The notes: generated from the sequence alone by a model not told the origin. A stretch of 64,000 nt of DNA from Dimorphilus gyrociliatus (GCA_904063045.1 CAJFCJ010000025.1:558001-622000), one strand, 5' to 3'; shown: positions 26,174 through 38,786, numbered from the stretch's first letter. A program made the numbers and translations.

Positions 26174-27688
26174 ATGGACGACTTAGAATTAAGAGTCTTT
26201 AAGAAAAAAAGATCGCTTTTTGTTGAAAATGTTGAAATAAATTGTACATTTTTAGATTCAATTAAAAGTCATGAAATATTCAATAGTGAAGAATGTACAG
26301 CAATTATGGTTAATTGATATCATTACATTATATATTATATGTATATTTTTACTTTGTCTTTTTCTCTTCTTATAGAATGAAAGAACTCAAAATTCAAAAG
26401 TTATGAAATTTTTTGATATGATTACTTCTTGTTCAAAATCTGGACTTTTTGAACAATTATGTATGGCTTTAACAAGATCATTTCCATGGTTAGCTAAAGA
26501 TTTACAATCGGATTTAAAAACCGAAAGAGGAAATTTAGTAATTGATCCTGATGTTGTTAAAGAGGCGGCGATGCTTGTCCACAGGTAAAAGAGAAAAACC
26601 TACCTTTAAAACTCTTAGTTCCACCCATTTTTTATTTATTCTTGTCCAGAAAATTTGGAACTAGTAGACGATTATCCGAATTAGAAAAGAAGGAAATTCA
26701 AGATATGATTGCCTTAAAAATTCAAATCTCTAAAGAAGAATGGAGAACGGAATTAAAAGTAATAATGTGAATTTTCTCTTTCTCTGCATTTATAAAATCT
26801 TCTTTAGACTAACGTTAAACTTTCCTAAAGGAACTCAGGGACGAGTTGGAACATCAACAGAATTTAGAGAAACACAGGAAAGCTAAAGAAATAGAAATTG
26901 CTAAAACTTTATCCAAATATATTAAAGACAATAAAGATAAGCTATCAAATAACGCCCATGACATGGAAACAACTACGCAGTTATTGAATGCTCCTACAGG
27001 TAAAAAAATCTTATAAATTACACTTTCTTAAGCCTATATTAGTAATTATAAACCAATTTTTCTCTTACTTTCCTTTTTTAGAGGACGGTGATAATCTTCC
27101 TGTAATCAGGCGAGAAGTACAATACATACTCAAAAAATTTAGCGCTACCCTCGTCGAAAAGAGCATACTAAGCGAAGACAGAGAAAGATGCTTAAAAGCC
27201 TTGAAAGTAGGTTTAGTAGTGCTTTTGTTTTGTGGATGGGCTGTTTTTTTATCTTCTCTTCTTTCTTCTCCTTAATAAGAAATAACGTCATTTTTTCATT
27301 TATAATTAAATTGCAGTTGCCGTTGGATACCTCTTCTTTATACGATACTTTAAACCAAGAGTTCAAGGATCAGGAGGAAAAGGTGAAAAAGTTGAATAAT
27401 GAATTAATCGAAAAGGAAAAACAATTAAAACAAACAACAAAATCGAAATGGGATTTGGAAGATTCAAGCAGAGAAATTAATGATAAAATGACACAATTAA
27501 AGAGTGAATTGTCCGAAAAAACCGTTAAACTGTCAACAATTCAAGAAGAAGTTAGAAAGAAACAATTGGAACTAGACGAACTTAAAAAGGCGATTAAAGA
27601 TAAGGGGATTCAAACTACACCTACTGAAAATGGAACGGCTAAAAAGCTGACTAGGCCTAGTAGTAAAACCAAATTAACCCTAAAGTAA
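26174..27688 (+). CDS. CARD domain plus coiled-coil protein, 372 aa
   Basis: Exons 26174-26308, 26376-26584, 26650-26758, 26831-26999, 27082-27206 and 27317-27688 join in phase. Residues 1-92 follow the CARD pattern: ELRVFKKKRSLFVENVEI, then TFLDSIKSHEIFNSEECTAI, the NERTQNSKVMKFFDMI helix, and SGLFEQLCMALTRSFPWLA. In CARDs these correspond to helices 1-5, including the ILT-E-E and TR-x-KV-x-LLD positions. The rest is a charged, mostly coiled-coil region: a first segment around residues 140-205 (HQQNLEKHRKAKEIEIAKTL) and a long second one around residues 255-350. A Lys/Ser/Thr-rich tail ends the protein. No caspase, kinase or NB-ARC domain is present, so it should act as an adaptor that oligomerises, like CARD9/BCL10-type proteins, though there is no clear orthology. 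CARD assignment is by pattern; the pathway (apoptosis or NF-kB signalling) is inferred. Confidence 0.78.
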
Positions 27689-29864
27689 GTCTTCCTCTAA
27701 TTTTGACCCTAATCTCTCTTCTTTCTTACTTTGTTTTCTTTTTGGATTGAATCTTTATTATTCTAATAAAATAGAAGTATTTTTAAATTGAATACATCAC
27801 ATCTTTATTCCGAAACAGTAGTATTTAAAGAGTATATATTACATATATACAGCATATAGGCCTATATATTATTATTATTATTACTGTTGTTATTATTTAT
27901 TTTATTGATACTAATATGTTTCTTTTTAATACCGGAAGTGTTATTTTTGTTATTGTAATCTAGCTTTTCTCTATTCTATTGGTTATTGGTGAAAAGTTGC
28001 AGTTAAGACTTTTGTATATTTATTTATTCTATTTACAATTGGCGTTATATTCAATCTTTCTAGGTTTTACAGTATTAAATATCATAAATAATTGCGACAA
28101 ATTCATATTCGCTTAGTTACAACTTATCAGAAAATTCTTCTTTATTAAGGGTAATCCCTTTTTTCAACCCTTCTTCCTCAACTTAACAAATGATTATTTC
28201 TCGTTAAATCCGCTAGGTGGCATTCTTTGTTTAATTTGACATGTTCATCGCCGTCACCCCTTCCCCGACTTGTTTCTATATTCAATTGTCCGAAGGAAAC
28301 ATTGAAAGAACATACCAGATGGTCGTACTTGAAAATTTCTTGGCAGTATCAATAAATCCCAACAAAATAGCCCTTAACGAGCGTTTTCAGAAAAAGCTCT
28401 CTTTGTCCAACAAACTACATCGCCTGAAGAGCTAAGAACGCGACGGATTCGAGTGACTATTACGTAATTGAACAATTGGTTATAACGCATTCTTGAATCT
28501 CGTCGAAGGAAGAGGACTAGGTGTCGATTCGCCCCCAAGTCCAATATTCCACTTGACAATCAAATGCTGATTCTTTGCAGCCTTTTGTCCAAGTTTCGAA
28601 TTTTTTTCCTTTTTTTACCACAACAAACTATTCAACGGTTCGCGGTTGACAATTATTTTTAAAACGAGATCAATCAAAATGTTGACCTTTTGAACTTTTT
28701 CGTGAGAGTGACAGAATGATGAAATTCAATCGTGATGATTGAAAATCGATTTATGATTGTTATTTTTCAATTATTTACTATTTGAAAGACGTTAAATATC
28801 ATTCTTCAACACTTTAGATGATGGTTTGCTTCTTTAATCCTTTCTCTAATCAATTACGGATCAGAGAAGAACGGTTATCATCTATTATTTTAATCCTCCT
28901 TAATAGCAACAAAGTAACGAATAATTCCTACTTGCACATCTACTTCCCCTTATCCCTCTTTATGTTTCTCTTAAGGATTATAGCGGATAAATGGCAAAGG
29001 AAAAATAGATTTATGACAAACTTTACCCTCATTAGAGACAATGGGATAGTAATGAAGTTGTCTATAAATTAATTACGTAATCATCGTTTGTTTGCCAGCA
29101 AATATGATGGTTGTATACAATTTTCCATACCTAATTAACTGGGATTTGCGTGTAAGAAAAGTCTGAAAATTATTTAGCCTTATTTTTCTAGGCGTATGTT
29201 TCTTATTACCGTCACTTAATACTCTAATTAACTATCTTAATTAGGGAAAGAAGTCTATAAATATCGCTTTACGAAAGATTTTTTATCTATACAAAAGCTA
29301 TTGATAATTTGTTCTTTATTATTCATTAATGTCTTGTATAGATAGATCAATTATATCTTTATTTATTCCCGTTCTATCTGCTGTTCTCCCTTATCTCATT
29401 TGTTCTTAATGCTTAAAAAAAGTTATCTTAGGATAATCTCTCACTTTCAAAGGAGGGATTTCAATTAATCAATTATTAATCAAGTACCGAAGCTCTACGC
29501 TTTATTCCAATTAAAAAAGAGACGTATCTATTGTAGCGAGTTTGGTAGTTTAAAAAGGGTAAAGAAGCGTAAAGCTTTAATTTTCCACTCACCCCATTAT
29601 AATGGAAGGAACCGTGAAATTAAGCACTTATTATCGTTTTTTAAAGAATAGAATATAAACTGCGAATAATAAATCTATAAAACCGTTCTTTCCTCTTTCA
29701 AACGTATCATACAAATCAACAATAAATAGGCTGAAAGTCTATTATAAAGGTGGAAAATTAGACATAGAATAAGATACCAATTGTTCAATATACAGCGATT
29801 TATAAATGGCGCGAAAACAGTTCCACTTGAACTAACTTTTATTCCGCTACTGATAACCGTACTA

Positions 29865-29867
<3 letters not shown>

Positions 29868-29895
<28 letters not shown>

Positions 29896-29896
29896 C
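29868..29896. repeat. (TA)n microsatellite ending in ATACTGTATAT
   Basis: About 13 TA units in the gene-poor region, ending in the recurrent ATACTGTAT word. Confidence 0.85.
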
Positions 29897-31459
29897 TGTA
29901 TATTGTATGTTTGATTATGCTAATGACTCACTTTGCCAAATACGATTTCAGACTGCCAGCGCCTTCTACCATTAAGTGCTAAAGTTATACCAGCGCGCGC
30001 GCGTGAGAGAGACATTACACTCACGGAGAAGGGAACGATAAAGAAAATTCCAAAGCAAGAAGAGACGATAGAGTTTTAAAAAGATCCAATTTTTATTTGG
30101 AAAGCATCAAACTCTATTTCTACGTATTAATTACATTGAAGTCTTTTTTTAAATATAATACTATAACTCTATTGACAAGGGAGATAACCGTTATCAGGTA
30201 AGGGATATATATTTTTATCTTTCCTCTCACAACTATCTATCTTATCTCCACTTTGAATAAAAACTATGATTTCTAGTATTTACACTAGTTTAAGCATTAT
30301 TTATTTTTTAAAATTATCCTAGATATTATTATTCTTCTTTTTTTACACTCTTCTCTTCCTCATTCCTACTTTCTTTCCCTCTCTTCCGCTAAGCAATTAA
30401 ATTAACTATTACGTAATAAAATGGACTGATAATTACGTGATTTAAAAAAAAATGTTACTTTATTCATTTTAAAGCATCAATTAACGTTTTTTCTCCTTTT
30501 TTTCTGGTATGAAAGATTTAACAAAAGAGGTGAAGAAGTAGACAAAACTTTTAGAGCGGCCTTCATTAAAGGAATTTTATTACACTTTGGAGCAATGTCT
30601 TCCATTCCCTCCCCTATCTATTTTGTATTGCGCAATAGAATATTAAAATACATGAAATAGTTCAAATATTTATATCTATCTAACATGTCATACAATCGTG
30701 TTAAAATTATCAGTCTACTAAACTAATCCGTCTACAATCTGTTAAGCCTGGATATAAGCATATGCGAATGAGATTATCTCTCTTTTCCAGTGGCATTATT
30801 ATCTCCTCCGCCTCTCTCTAGTTTCTTCGCTTTGTGTAGTTTTGAAAACGAAGGGAAGAAGAGACGGAGAGAGAGAGCTGTATCTTAGGTTTTAAATTCT
30901 CATCCTACAAAGCCTATATCGTTTAAAAAAAATAAGTAAACAAAAGTAGGTTGAATAGAATAAACAAAGTTATTGAATGAAATTCCTAGTTTTCACGATA
31001 ATTCCATTCTCCTCTTTTACAATGTGGAGAGAAAAGAGTGAGAGAGAGAGGGGAGGGAAGGAGAAAGAGAGAGGGACAGAAAAGATAAATAATGAGTATG
31101 GGAAAAAAATGAAGAGATTTCTTTTCTCTTCCTATTCTCAACAGAATTTTAAAAATTTGTCACTCTTCTATCATACAACTGTTATTTAGATAAAGTAAAT
31201 ATAGTCTGGTTTGTCATGTTGAATAATTTAAAGCTCACTTAGTCATCTCATCGATCGGTATGATTCGGTTATTGATCATTTATATTTGCGTCTTACTTTT
31301 AAAATTTATCAAAGGGGAAAAATACCGTAAAAAAAAGATCTTTCTAATCTATAACACTTCTAATAGGCCTATAATAATTTTTTTTTATTTTGTTTGGTAA
31401 TTTAATACTAAATTTTGTTTGTAAAATATTTAACATATCTGAAAAATTGTCTATAAGCT

Positions 31460-31487
31460 GTCTCTCTCTCTCTCTCTCTCTCTCTCC
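31460..31487. repeat. (CT)n microsatellite
   Basis: About 13 CT units. Confidence 0.9.
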
Positions 31488-32109
31488 TTTTCTTTCTCAT
31501 CCGCCTCTATTGGCAAATATCTTAATAATCTTTGCACTAAACACTAATTAAATCAACTAAAAACTAATCATTGTGAATCATTATTATGTTCCATTTTCAT
31601 GGACATATATGGGAATGATTTATAGGCCTGGAAGTTACACGCTGTTATTTGATCACTCCTATTTGAATACTCTTATATAATGATTCACACGATACTCGAT
31701 ATTAGATTTTTTAGTTTTATTCAATAGAATTGAATTAGTGAATTGAATAAAAAAAAAGAAAAACTAGATAAAAAGTAACAAAAGTAGACAAAAACGAGGT
31801 CAAATTTAAATTATAATGTTTAATAGTTTATTTATTTTTTTTCTTCTCCTCCTTAAAGAATATCTCTATCAATTTTCTCTTTTAAAATATACACAAGAAT
31901 AGAAGAAATGGATCATCTTCTCCTATTCACAATAGGCCTAATTGCATTATTACTAAACGAAAACAACCTCTCCCTTATAAAATTCTTTATATCTTTTTAT
32001 ATAAAACTTTACAAGTTTTACTAGTCTTTTATTTATTGAAACTTGGTTTTTTATGCATTTAAACCTATGTGAGATAGCAATGAAATAAGAAAAAGAAGAA
32101 GGAGAAGAA

Positions 32110-32112
<3 letters not shown>

Positions 32113-32142
<30 letters not shown>
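32113..32142. repeat. (GA)n microsatellite
   Basis: About 15 GA units, 430 bp before the 172-aa protein gene. Confidence 0.9.
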
Positions 32143-32145
<3 letters not shown>

Positions 32146-32575
32146 AAAAAGGGGGAAAAAGTAGAGAAAATCTTTCATTAACTAGACTAATTCGCTTTTT
32201 AATAAGAGTTAAAACTTCTTAGGCAGAACTTCAATTTCCCCTTTTTATATATTGATTTGAATGATTTTTCTCAATTTCCTTGTCTGTCTGTCCGTCTTTC
32301 TGACTGTTTGTTTGATCTTTGTAATCTGATAACAACGTTTTCAACATTAGGGCAAAGATAATGATATCATTGAAATTTCTAGGCAAATGTTAAAAAAGTA
32401 CCTTTTTAATAATCTAATTATATTTTTTAAAGTTTTAATATTTTCTTATTCTCTTTTCTATTCCCCAGGTTAAAGAATTCAATATACTAAAGTTGTTTAA
32501 TAGAGACTGGATAAGGAGAGATTGCAGCAGTAACTTTATATAGTTTAACAAATAAACTTAAAAAAAGGGAAGAGT

Positions 32576-33094
32576 ATGAGCGCATCCAGGGTGAAATTTA
32601 CCTTGCCTGAAAATGAGAAATCGAAAGATGATATTGATAAAATTTTCAATGGTCTTCCACCGAAAGTTGACAGTGCAAAGGCGGTTGAAAAGAGTTGCCA
32701 CAGCAACGATACTATACAAGCGCAACCGTATACTTTACACATAAATCCCGGATTAAATAATCATCTTTCGGAAGAATCTTGGAAAACATTAACCCAAGCA
32801 AAGTGTGTTTACGAAGATCTTTTATCACACCGATGCTATCGTTTAGACCAAAGACTACTAGAGAGAAAAGCTTATTTGGATGAGAAAATCAATGATTTAT
32901 ACAGAAAGGAGACAAAAGAGAGCGAGCAAGAGGCTATGGAGTACGCGGTCAAATGTCAATATCAGTTGCAAATGCTGCAAGAGGCTATTGTTAAAGATTT
33001 AACGGGCATGATGAAAGATTATCAGGGTAAGCTGGATCTATTGACAGTTAGTCTGCTAAAAGCTACAAAAGGGGCGAGCGAAACGGACTTGTAA
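32576..33094 (+). CDS. Unrecognised 172-aa protein with helical C-terminal half
   Basis: Single open reading frame from ATG to TAA with no intron in the coding part. A strong 3' splice site (polypyrimidine tract then CCCCAG) ends at 32469, so the 5' UTR is probably spliced. Residues 1-60 are polar and low in structure; residues about 75-165 are rich in Leu, Glu, Lys and Gln with heptad-like spacing (LLSHRCYRLDQRLLERKAYL; YQLQMLQEAIVKDLTGMM), suggesting a coiled coil. No signal peptide or membrane segment. I do not recognise the family. It sits alone, with several kilobases of gene-free DNA on both sides. Confidence 0.7.
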   Translation: MSASRVKFTLPENEKSKDDIDKIFNGLPPKVDSAKAVEKSCHSNDTIQAQPYTLHINPGLNNHLSEESWKTLTQAKCVYEDLLSHRCYRLDQRLLERKAYLDEKINDLYRKETKESEQEAMEYAVKCQYQLQMLQEAIVKDLTGMMKDYQGKLDLLTVSLLKATKGASETDL

Positions 33095-34190
33095 GAAGAA
33101 GAGGAAGAGAAAATAAAATATCTTACAACAAGAAGAAAATATATATGTTAAATGTCTGCAGTCTCTTATCGTGTAATTGTTAAGCTTCTTCAATATTCAC
33201 TATATTTTTCTTATAAGCAAATTAAGGTGAGAGAATTTTTTATATTTTCCCAAAATTTCCTTTTCTTTCTGAAAGAAAAGAAAAATCTCTATTTAAAATA
33301 TTTTTCTTTTAACTAAAACCGTCTCAAACAAAGATTATCTCTTATACAAAGAGGGAAGAACGTTAGAGCAGTAGAAGGGCGAAAAAGCAAAATACTTATT
33401 TTTCACCCTTTCTCCAATCATTTACTCTTCCTTCTCCATTTTCTTTTTATTTTCCTTAAGGAATTAAAGATTAAAAAGAAAAGATTAGTAAAGAGTATTC
33501 AAGGTAAAAGTTTTATCAGATTTCGATTAATGGTAGGCATTTTGGATATATTTCATCCATTAAAACGTTATTAATAGTCTCTTATAGATAAGTTGTATCG
33601 CTTTTTTTATGTTCGTTCAGTCTTTTTAATTCTTCTTTTCAACTATACATAAAGAAAGATATACTGATAATCTATCCTTTTCTTTATTCGTATTCAGAGA
33701 GAGAGAGAGAGAAATAGATAGACAGACAGTTAGATAGATAGACATATTAACTGACAAAAACTAACGGTTAATGCACTAAATGTACACTTATGTATACGTT
33801 ACAATCGAACTTTAATAGAGTACCTAAGGGAATTCCTCTACTCTTTCGTCATACTTAATGACATTTTTACTATTGATAAGGTTCATTTCATTCTAAGAGT
33901 ATTAATTTAGCATAAATAGAAATATTAGGAGGAACATCTGGACATTTTTCTAAATTTATTTTAGTTTGTCTTGACAAAAAATTTCTAAAATTCTTTGAAT
34001 TCTTTATACAAAATATAGACAATCAATTTATCAGTATATCTCTATCATTTCCCAGCCATTCAGAAATTGGTTTATACATTCAAAGGGATATGAGAAAGTT
34101 TAATATTCGTCTAAACGAGCATTTTATGCAAACAAACGCTATTAAGTACCATCGTAACGATCGTACATTTACATGTATTTCAACACCATA

Positions 34191-34198
34191 TGACGTCA
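34191..34198 (+). promoter_or_regulatory. CRE palindrome TGACGTCA
   Basis: A perfect CREB/ATF site in the gene-poor stretch between the 172-aa protein gene and the phosphodiesterase gene; no transcription unit is close by. Confidence 0.35.
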
Positions 34199-34648
34199 TT
34201 TAAGGTCTCTATGGAAATATAAATTACGAAAAGTAAAACTATTAACAAAAGCTTTTATAATTAGAAGGAAAATTATAGATTTTTCTTCTAAATGAAACGA
34301 AAATAACATTAAATCCATTACTTTACCGTGAGCTAACTGAATGTTATCTGGGTAACTGGGTGTTTGTATACTTTTTTTCTTTCCTTCCTCCTCTTTCTTT
34401 ACGGAGAGAGAGAGAGGAAGAAGAAGAAGAAGGGGAAGAAAGAAAGAAAGAGGGTACAAGTATAAATTTTTTATTCTATTTATATAGTTCTAATAATCAT
34501 TCGTCTATTTTTTCGAAGTAAATAAGAAGAACAAATTGACGACAGTCTATCGATACCACACATGGTCGTTGTACTTGAATAGCATAGATACGCCTATAAA
34601 CTAACTATCATTCTTTTTAAAATAATAAACATTGGCAAACTGACGACG

Positions 34649-34669
34649 GCGGGGGGGGGCAGAGGGGGG
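34649..34669. repeat. G-rich run
   Basis: A long G-run, a CAGA spacer, then six G; possible quadruplex. It resembles the run at 1494-1511. Confidence 0.6.
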
Positions 34670-35460
34670 CCGATAGAAGATTTTAAAAATTTGCAATAAA
34701 TACATAGGCCCATTCAGATTGAACACGTAAACAATTTCCATATTACAGTCTGTACTGTATATAGAAATCGTTAAATGAAAAACTAAGTTAAACAGACGCA
34801 TAAGTCTCTCTCCTCTAGACGGCTTTGCCGAAAAACACAAATATTGAATAGACGCTTGCTCAAATAAAATTGAGAAAACACAGCATTAAAAACTGGTACA
34901 CAGCAATTTAGTAAATCTTCTTCCCGTTATTTTTTTGTTATTTGAATATTTGATGTAACGTTGAACAATGATTATATAGTTTTCTCTCACTCTATCGTTT
35001 CCTCTTCTCTTCCGACCTTTTAACTTTGTAGTTTCTTAAGATGAAACTTGAATGAAGTTTGTTTGAATATTAATAAGTATTATTGACGAATCGACTAATC
35101 ATTTAATTGAATAATATTGTATAATCTATATTGTATATATACATGTATTATCTTTACTAATTTATGGATAATTTATCATATTTATTACGTTAATTACTTA
35201 AATTAATCAAATAAAACGTTGGCCTACTTTGTTCATGACAATTTAGTGAATATATGTATTTAAATGTATTTTATATTAAACGTCAAAAAAGAAAATGTTT
35301 GTTTTTTGTTTGTTTTTTTTATTATTTGTTTGTTTGTTTTTTTTTTTCGTTCTAAATACTTGAATAAGAGAATTTAAATGATAATTGTATATTACTATAT
35401 CAATAAATAAACATTAATATTGATGAAATACTTCATAATTATTTTTTATGTTTTATCCAT

Positions 35461-35483
35461 ATCTCTCTCTCTCTCTCTCTTTC
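35461..35483. repeat. (CT)n microsatellite
   Basis: About ten CT units. Confidence 0.85.
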
Positions 35484-37099
35484 TCTCTTTCTATTTCTCT
35501 ACATTATATAGGACTATCTTATTTACAAACTATTCATATTCTGTATATAAACAGTTATTGTAGGTTAATGATAAATTGTAGGGTTATATGCTTAAAGTGA
35601 ACTTTTATCTATAAAAAAAAAACAACAAAAAATCCTCCATTATCGTTAATCAATAAAATTTTCCAACACGTTAGAGGAAAAAAGAGAAAAGATTGTTTTA
35701 TACTTTTTTCTTTTTGTTTCTCTTTTTAAATAAAAGAGAAAATTAGGCCTAAATGACAGCTTTAACTTGTAGTCTTCTATTCCTTTGATGTATATTCGTA
35801 TCTGTATGCGTATGCTATATTTGTGTACTTATGTATTCATTGTTCATACATTTCCTGCTATTTCCGTTACTTTTGAAATAGAATAGTAGTTGTTATTTTT
35901 AACATTTGTCTATTACGTAATGAGTGAATCGTTGTCTAGGAGTATTTTTATGTAAATCTAAGTAAAGCGACGATACCAATGTATGGCAGATGGCTCATTT
36001 ACATTTTTCTATTGTTCGTATGTTTTCTTGCGAAAATGTCGATTATTCGAAAAAACTATATATATTAAATTCGATTGCACGACTAAAGAGTTTGTGTAAA
36101 TTTACTTTTAGATGACCTTGATAGTTCTTTTTACGTCATAAGAATAAATGCGGCACTAGTTGAAAGGGAAATCTCTGCGTTATATTTACCCATTTACCCT
36201 CACCTCCTCCCTTCCCTCCTACTCGCCTCCCTATTGTTCTTAATTAATTAACCCTTGAATATGACGGCTCCGCTTTTCATTTCCCAAAGGATAAACCACA
36301 TCAGACTGGAGAAAAGAAGAGAAGAATATAAAGAAAAATCTAATGTATAGAGTAAAATAACAGCATATACGCTATATACAAGTTTCAATCTTCAATTGAC
36401 ACTGCCGAATAAAAAAGAAAGCGAGAATTATTCTCCTGGTTGAAATTCGATGTTATTGTTGTATGTCAATGAATCTAGTCCGTTTGATCTTTTACACTTA
36501 GTTCAATTCTAATTTCACTTTTACACATGACAAACCCTATTCAATTTACTGTGTTTTTATTAGTTAAATTTGTTTGCAAATCGACATTATCCTATTATAG
36601 TCTCATCTGTCTCTAACATACTGTATATGTGTATATATTGTACAGTACGTCTATTAACTAGTTCATTGCAATTCATTCCCTCAAAGATGATTTAAAGTCT
36701 TGTTAAATACCTTTAACATTTACTAAATAACTATTTGCATAACTAACTGAATCAACAATCAAATATAACGAGTATTAATAGAGCGCCCTCTATCTTACAA
36801 AAGGTTTCTTCTGCTTGTATACAATATACTGAATATACATTAGTATAAAACAGCAGCATTTATATAGATTGTATTTGTTCTTGTATAAATTCTCAGCATA
36901 AAAAGCTTGCGTAATAAGCATCTTTTTCTCTTATATTTTTACTTTTGTTAATATGTTCAATATTTCAATAGTTTTCATTGATGTTTTATGCTGAGAATGT
37001 GTAAATACAGTTACATATGCTTCTATTCAAATACAATATCCAATAAACTATATATACAGTACATCATTTTTCGTACACTTCTCCCATCATTTCTCTTTC

Positions 37100-37124
37100 C
37101 CTCTCTCTCTCTCTCTCTCTCTCT
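37100..37124. repeat. (CT)n microsatellite
   Basis: About 12 CT units, 220 bp before the G-quadruplex motif in the phosphodiesterase upstream region. Confidence 0.85.
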
Positions 37125-37347
37125 TTAGAATCAAATGTATTAATTCTATATAATATGATTATACCTCTAAGCTACTTTACCTGGATTTTTTTTTTGAGTA
37201 CCGACGGTATTGATGACATATCTAAAGCTAAAAAAGATTAGGAGTACATTTCTCTTTTCGTTTTTATGCTGTTTTTATCCTATAAACAGCATAATATTGT
37301 TTTACAGTACAAAAATTTCGTAAGAAGGGAAATGATTGTGAGAGAAA

Positions 37348-37379
37348 GGGGGAAGTTGAGGGCAGGGAGGGGGGAAGGG
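37348..37379 (+). other. Canonical G-quadruplex motif upstream of the phosphodiesterase gene
   Basis: Five G-runs of at least three (5,3,3,6,3) separated by loops of 7, 2, 1 and 2 bases, so the motif meets the G3+N1-7 rule. It lies about 200 bp before the phosphodiesterase ATG and is striking against the AT-rich background. Confidence 0.7.
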
Positions 37380-37583
37380 AGAACGGAACGGAACAGAACA
37401 GCAATACTTTAGACTAATATACACAACTTCAACATATGAAACGAAACCCTGTAAATGTAGATGCAAGTTCATATATTACAAGATACTGAGTAATTATAAT
37501 TAATAGTATTAATTAAAAGAGTTGAGTAGTGTCGACTATAAATAGAGCAATGTTATAATTAATCAATCTAGTTGGGGTTGAAG

Positions 37584-38786
37584 ATGTCGTCCGACAGACT
37601 AAGAAGAAGTTACGAGAAATATGCTCCCGTTGCGAAAGAGTCAAAGGTCGAAGATCTCATCAGCCAATTTGAAGAGTACAAGACAAGCTCGAGAAGAAGA
37701 TTCTCTTCGCGTTTCGACGAATTGACTTATTGTCCAAGAAACGTGGAAAAAGCAAAGATACCTTTAGCTTGCATGAAAATGTTTGACGATTTAGGCTTCT
37801 TAAATATGATAAATGAAGAAGAGTTAGCAAGGTTTATTATAACTATAAAGTATTCCTATAGAAAGAATCATTATCATAATTGGACTCACGCATTTGCAAC
37901 AGCTCATTTTTGTTATGTTGCAATAAAGAACCTGGATTTAATTGGACGAATTGGGTAGTTTAGTTCTATTCTTGTTAAAAATGACAAAATCTCTTATTTT
38001 TTTCACCATTTCTAGGGATACGAATTGCTGTATTCTATTAATTGCTGCAATTTGCCACGACGTCGATCACCGAGCATTGACTAACCCTTATCTTATGGAA
38101 CAAAGAGTGGGTACCTTTTATCCTTCCCTTAAATAAGTTATTGAATTAACCCATTCCCTCTTTCAATTTACAAGGGCAGGGAACACGGATCAATCGTTTC
38201 GAGGGCTAGTGTCAAGGACAGCGTTCAAGAGCGACACCATTTCTACGTTACGGAGAACGTTCTGGGAAGAGAAGGTTGTGAAATTCTAAAGAGCCTAAAA
38301 ACTAGTATGGGAAAGAAATTGAGTAAAATAAAGCGTCTTCTATTAACAACCGACGCAAGTATGGACAAATTTAAAGATCATATTAGCATATTCAAAGAGC
38401 TATCGGACAATGTAAAGGAGCAAGATCACATCAACTCATTTTATAGAGATAACGACGCTCTAATTATGGATCTTATAATTTCGTGCGCCGATTTATCAGA
38501 TCAAGTGAAGGATTTTGAAAACGCTCGAGAAGCCGCTTGTCTAGTTCTAAAAGAGTTTTACGATCAAGGTGATAAAGAAAGGAAGGAAGGGAAGCCAGTT
38601 CTAGACATTTATAAAAGGGATTCTCCGGTTTATAAAGGTCAAATATTCTTCTTTCAAAATATGGTATTGCCGCTATTCTTGGCTTTAAAAGTAGCTTTCC
38701 CAGAAAGTAGACGATTGTATAGAAATGGTCAAAAGAATCTTGAAATGTGGTCAACCGATGAATTTAAATCGTTTAAAGTCCAATAG
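37584..38786 (+). CDS. Cyclic nucleotide phosphodiesterase, catalytic domain only, 357 aa
   Basis: Three exons, 37584-37954, 38016-38106 and 38175-38786, give 357 residues. The protein is essentially a class I PDE catalytic domain with about 50 residues ahead of it; no GAF, PAS or membrane region is visible. The metal-site residues are present: H98 and H102 in YHNWTHAF, the HDVDHR signature at 138-143, and D260 in CADLSDQ. Q310 (YKGQIFFF) occupies the place of the purine-binding glutamine, and EFYDQGDKERKEG matches the conserved late helix. Sequence around VQERHHF and DLSDQVK is closest, from memory, to the PDE2/5/6/10/11 branch, so cGMP and/or cAMP is the likely substrate; specificity cannot be read here. 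A G-rich quadruplex motif lies about 200 bp upstream. An unseen upstream exon with a regulatory domain is possible because an acceptor-like AG (37570-37571) precedes the ATG. Confidence 0.9.

Larger units (their letters stand above)
27689..32575. other. Gene-poor region, 4.9 kb
   Basis: No exon with plausible splice sites and protein-like composition was found. Parts of 28.2-30.0 kb are less repetitive, with many homeodomain-like TAATTA/TTAATT words and a GCGCGCGCGCGTG alternating tract at 29993-30004. One CTCF-like word lies at 28210-28222 and a polypyrimidine acceptor ends at 32469. It could hold enhancers or an unseen RNA gene. Confidence 0.45.
33095..37583. other. Gene-poor region, 4.5 kb
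   Basis: No coding exon seen. Contents: GA/CT microsatellites, a CRE (34191), G-rich runs, a C-rich stretch near 36.2 kb, and a CTCF-like word at 36782-36793. Confidence 0.45.

Noticed and set aside
28241-29072. Frames of 61-84 aa at 28.2-29.1 kb
   Set aside because: They lack splice sites in frame and have atypical protein composition, and competing frames on the opposite strand are just as long.
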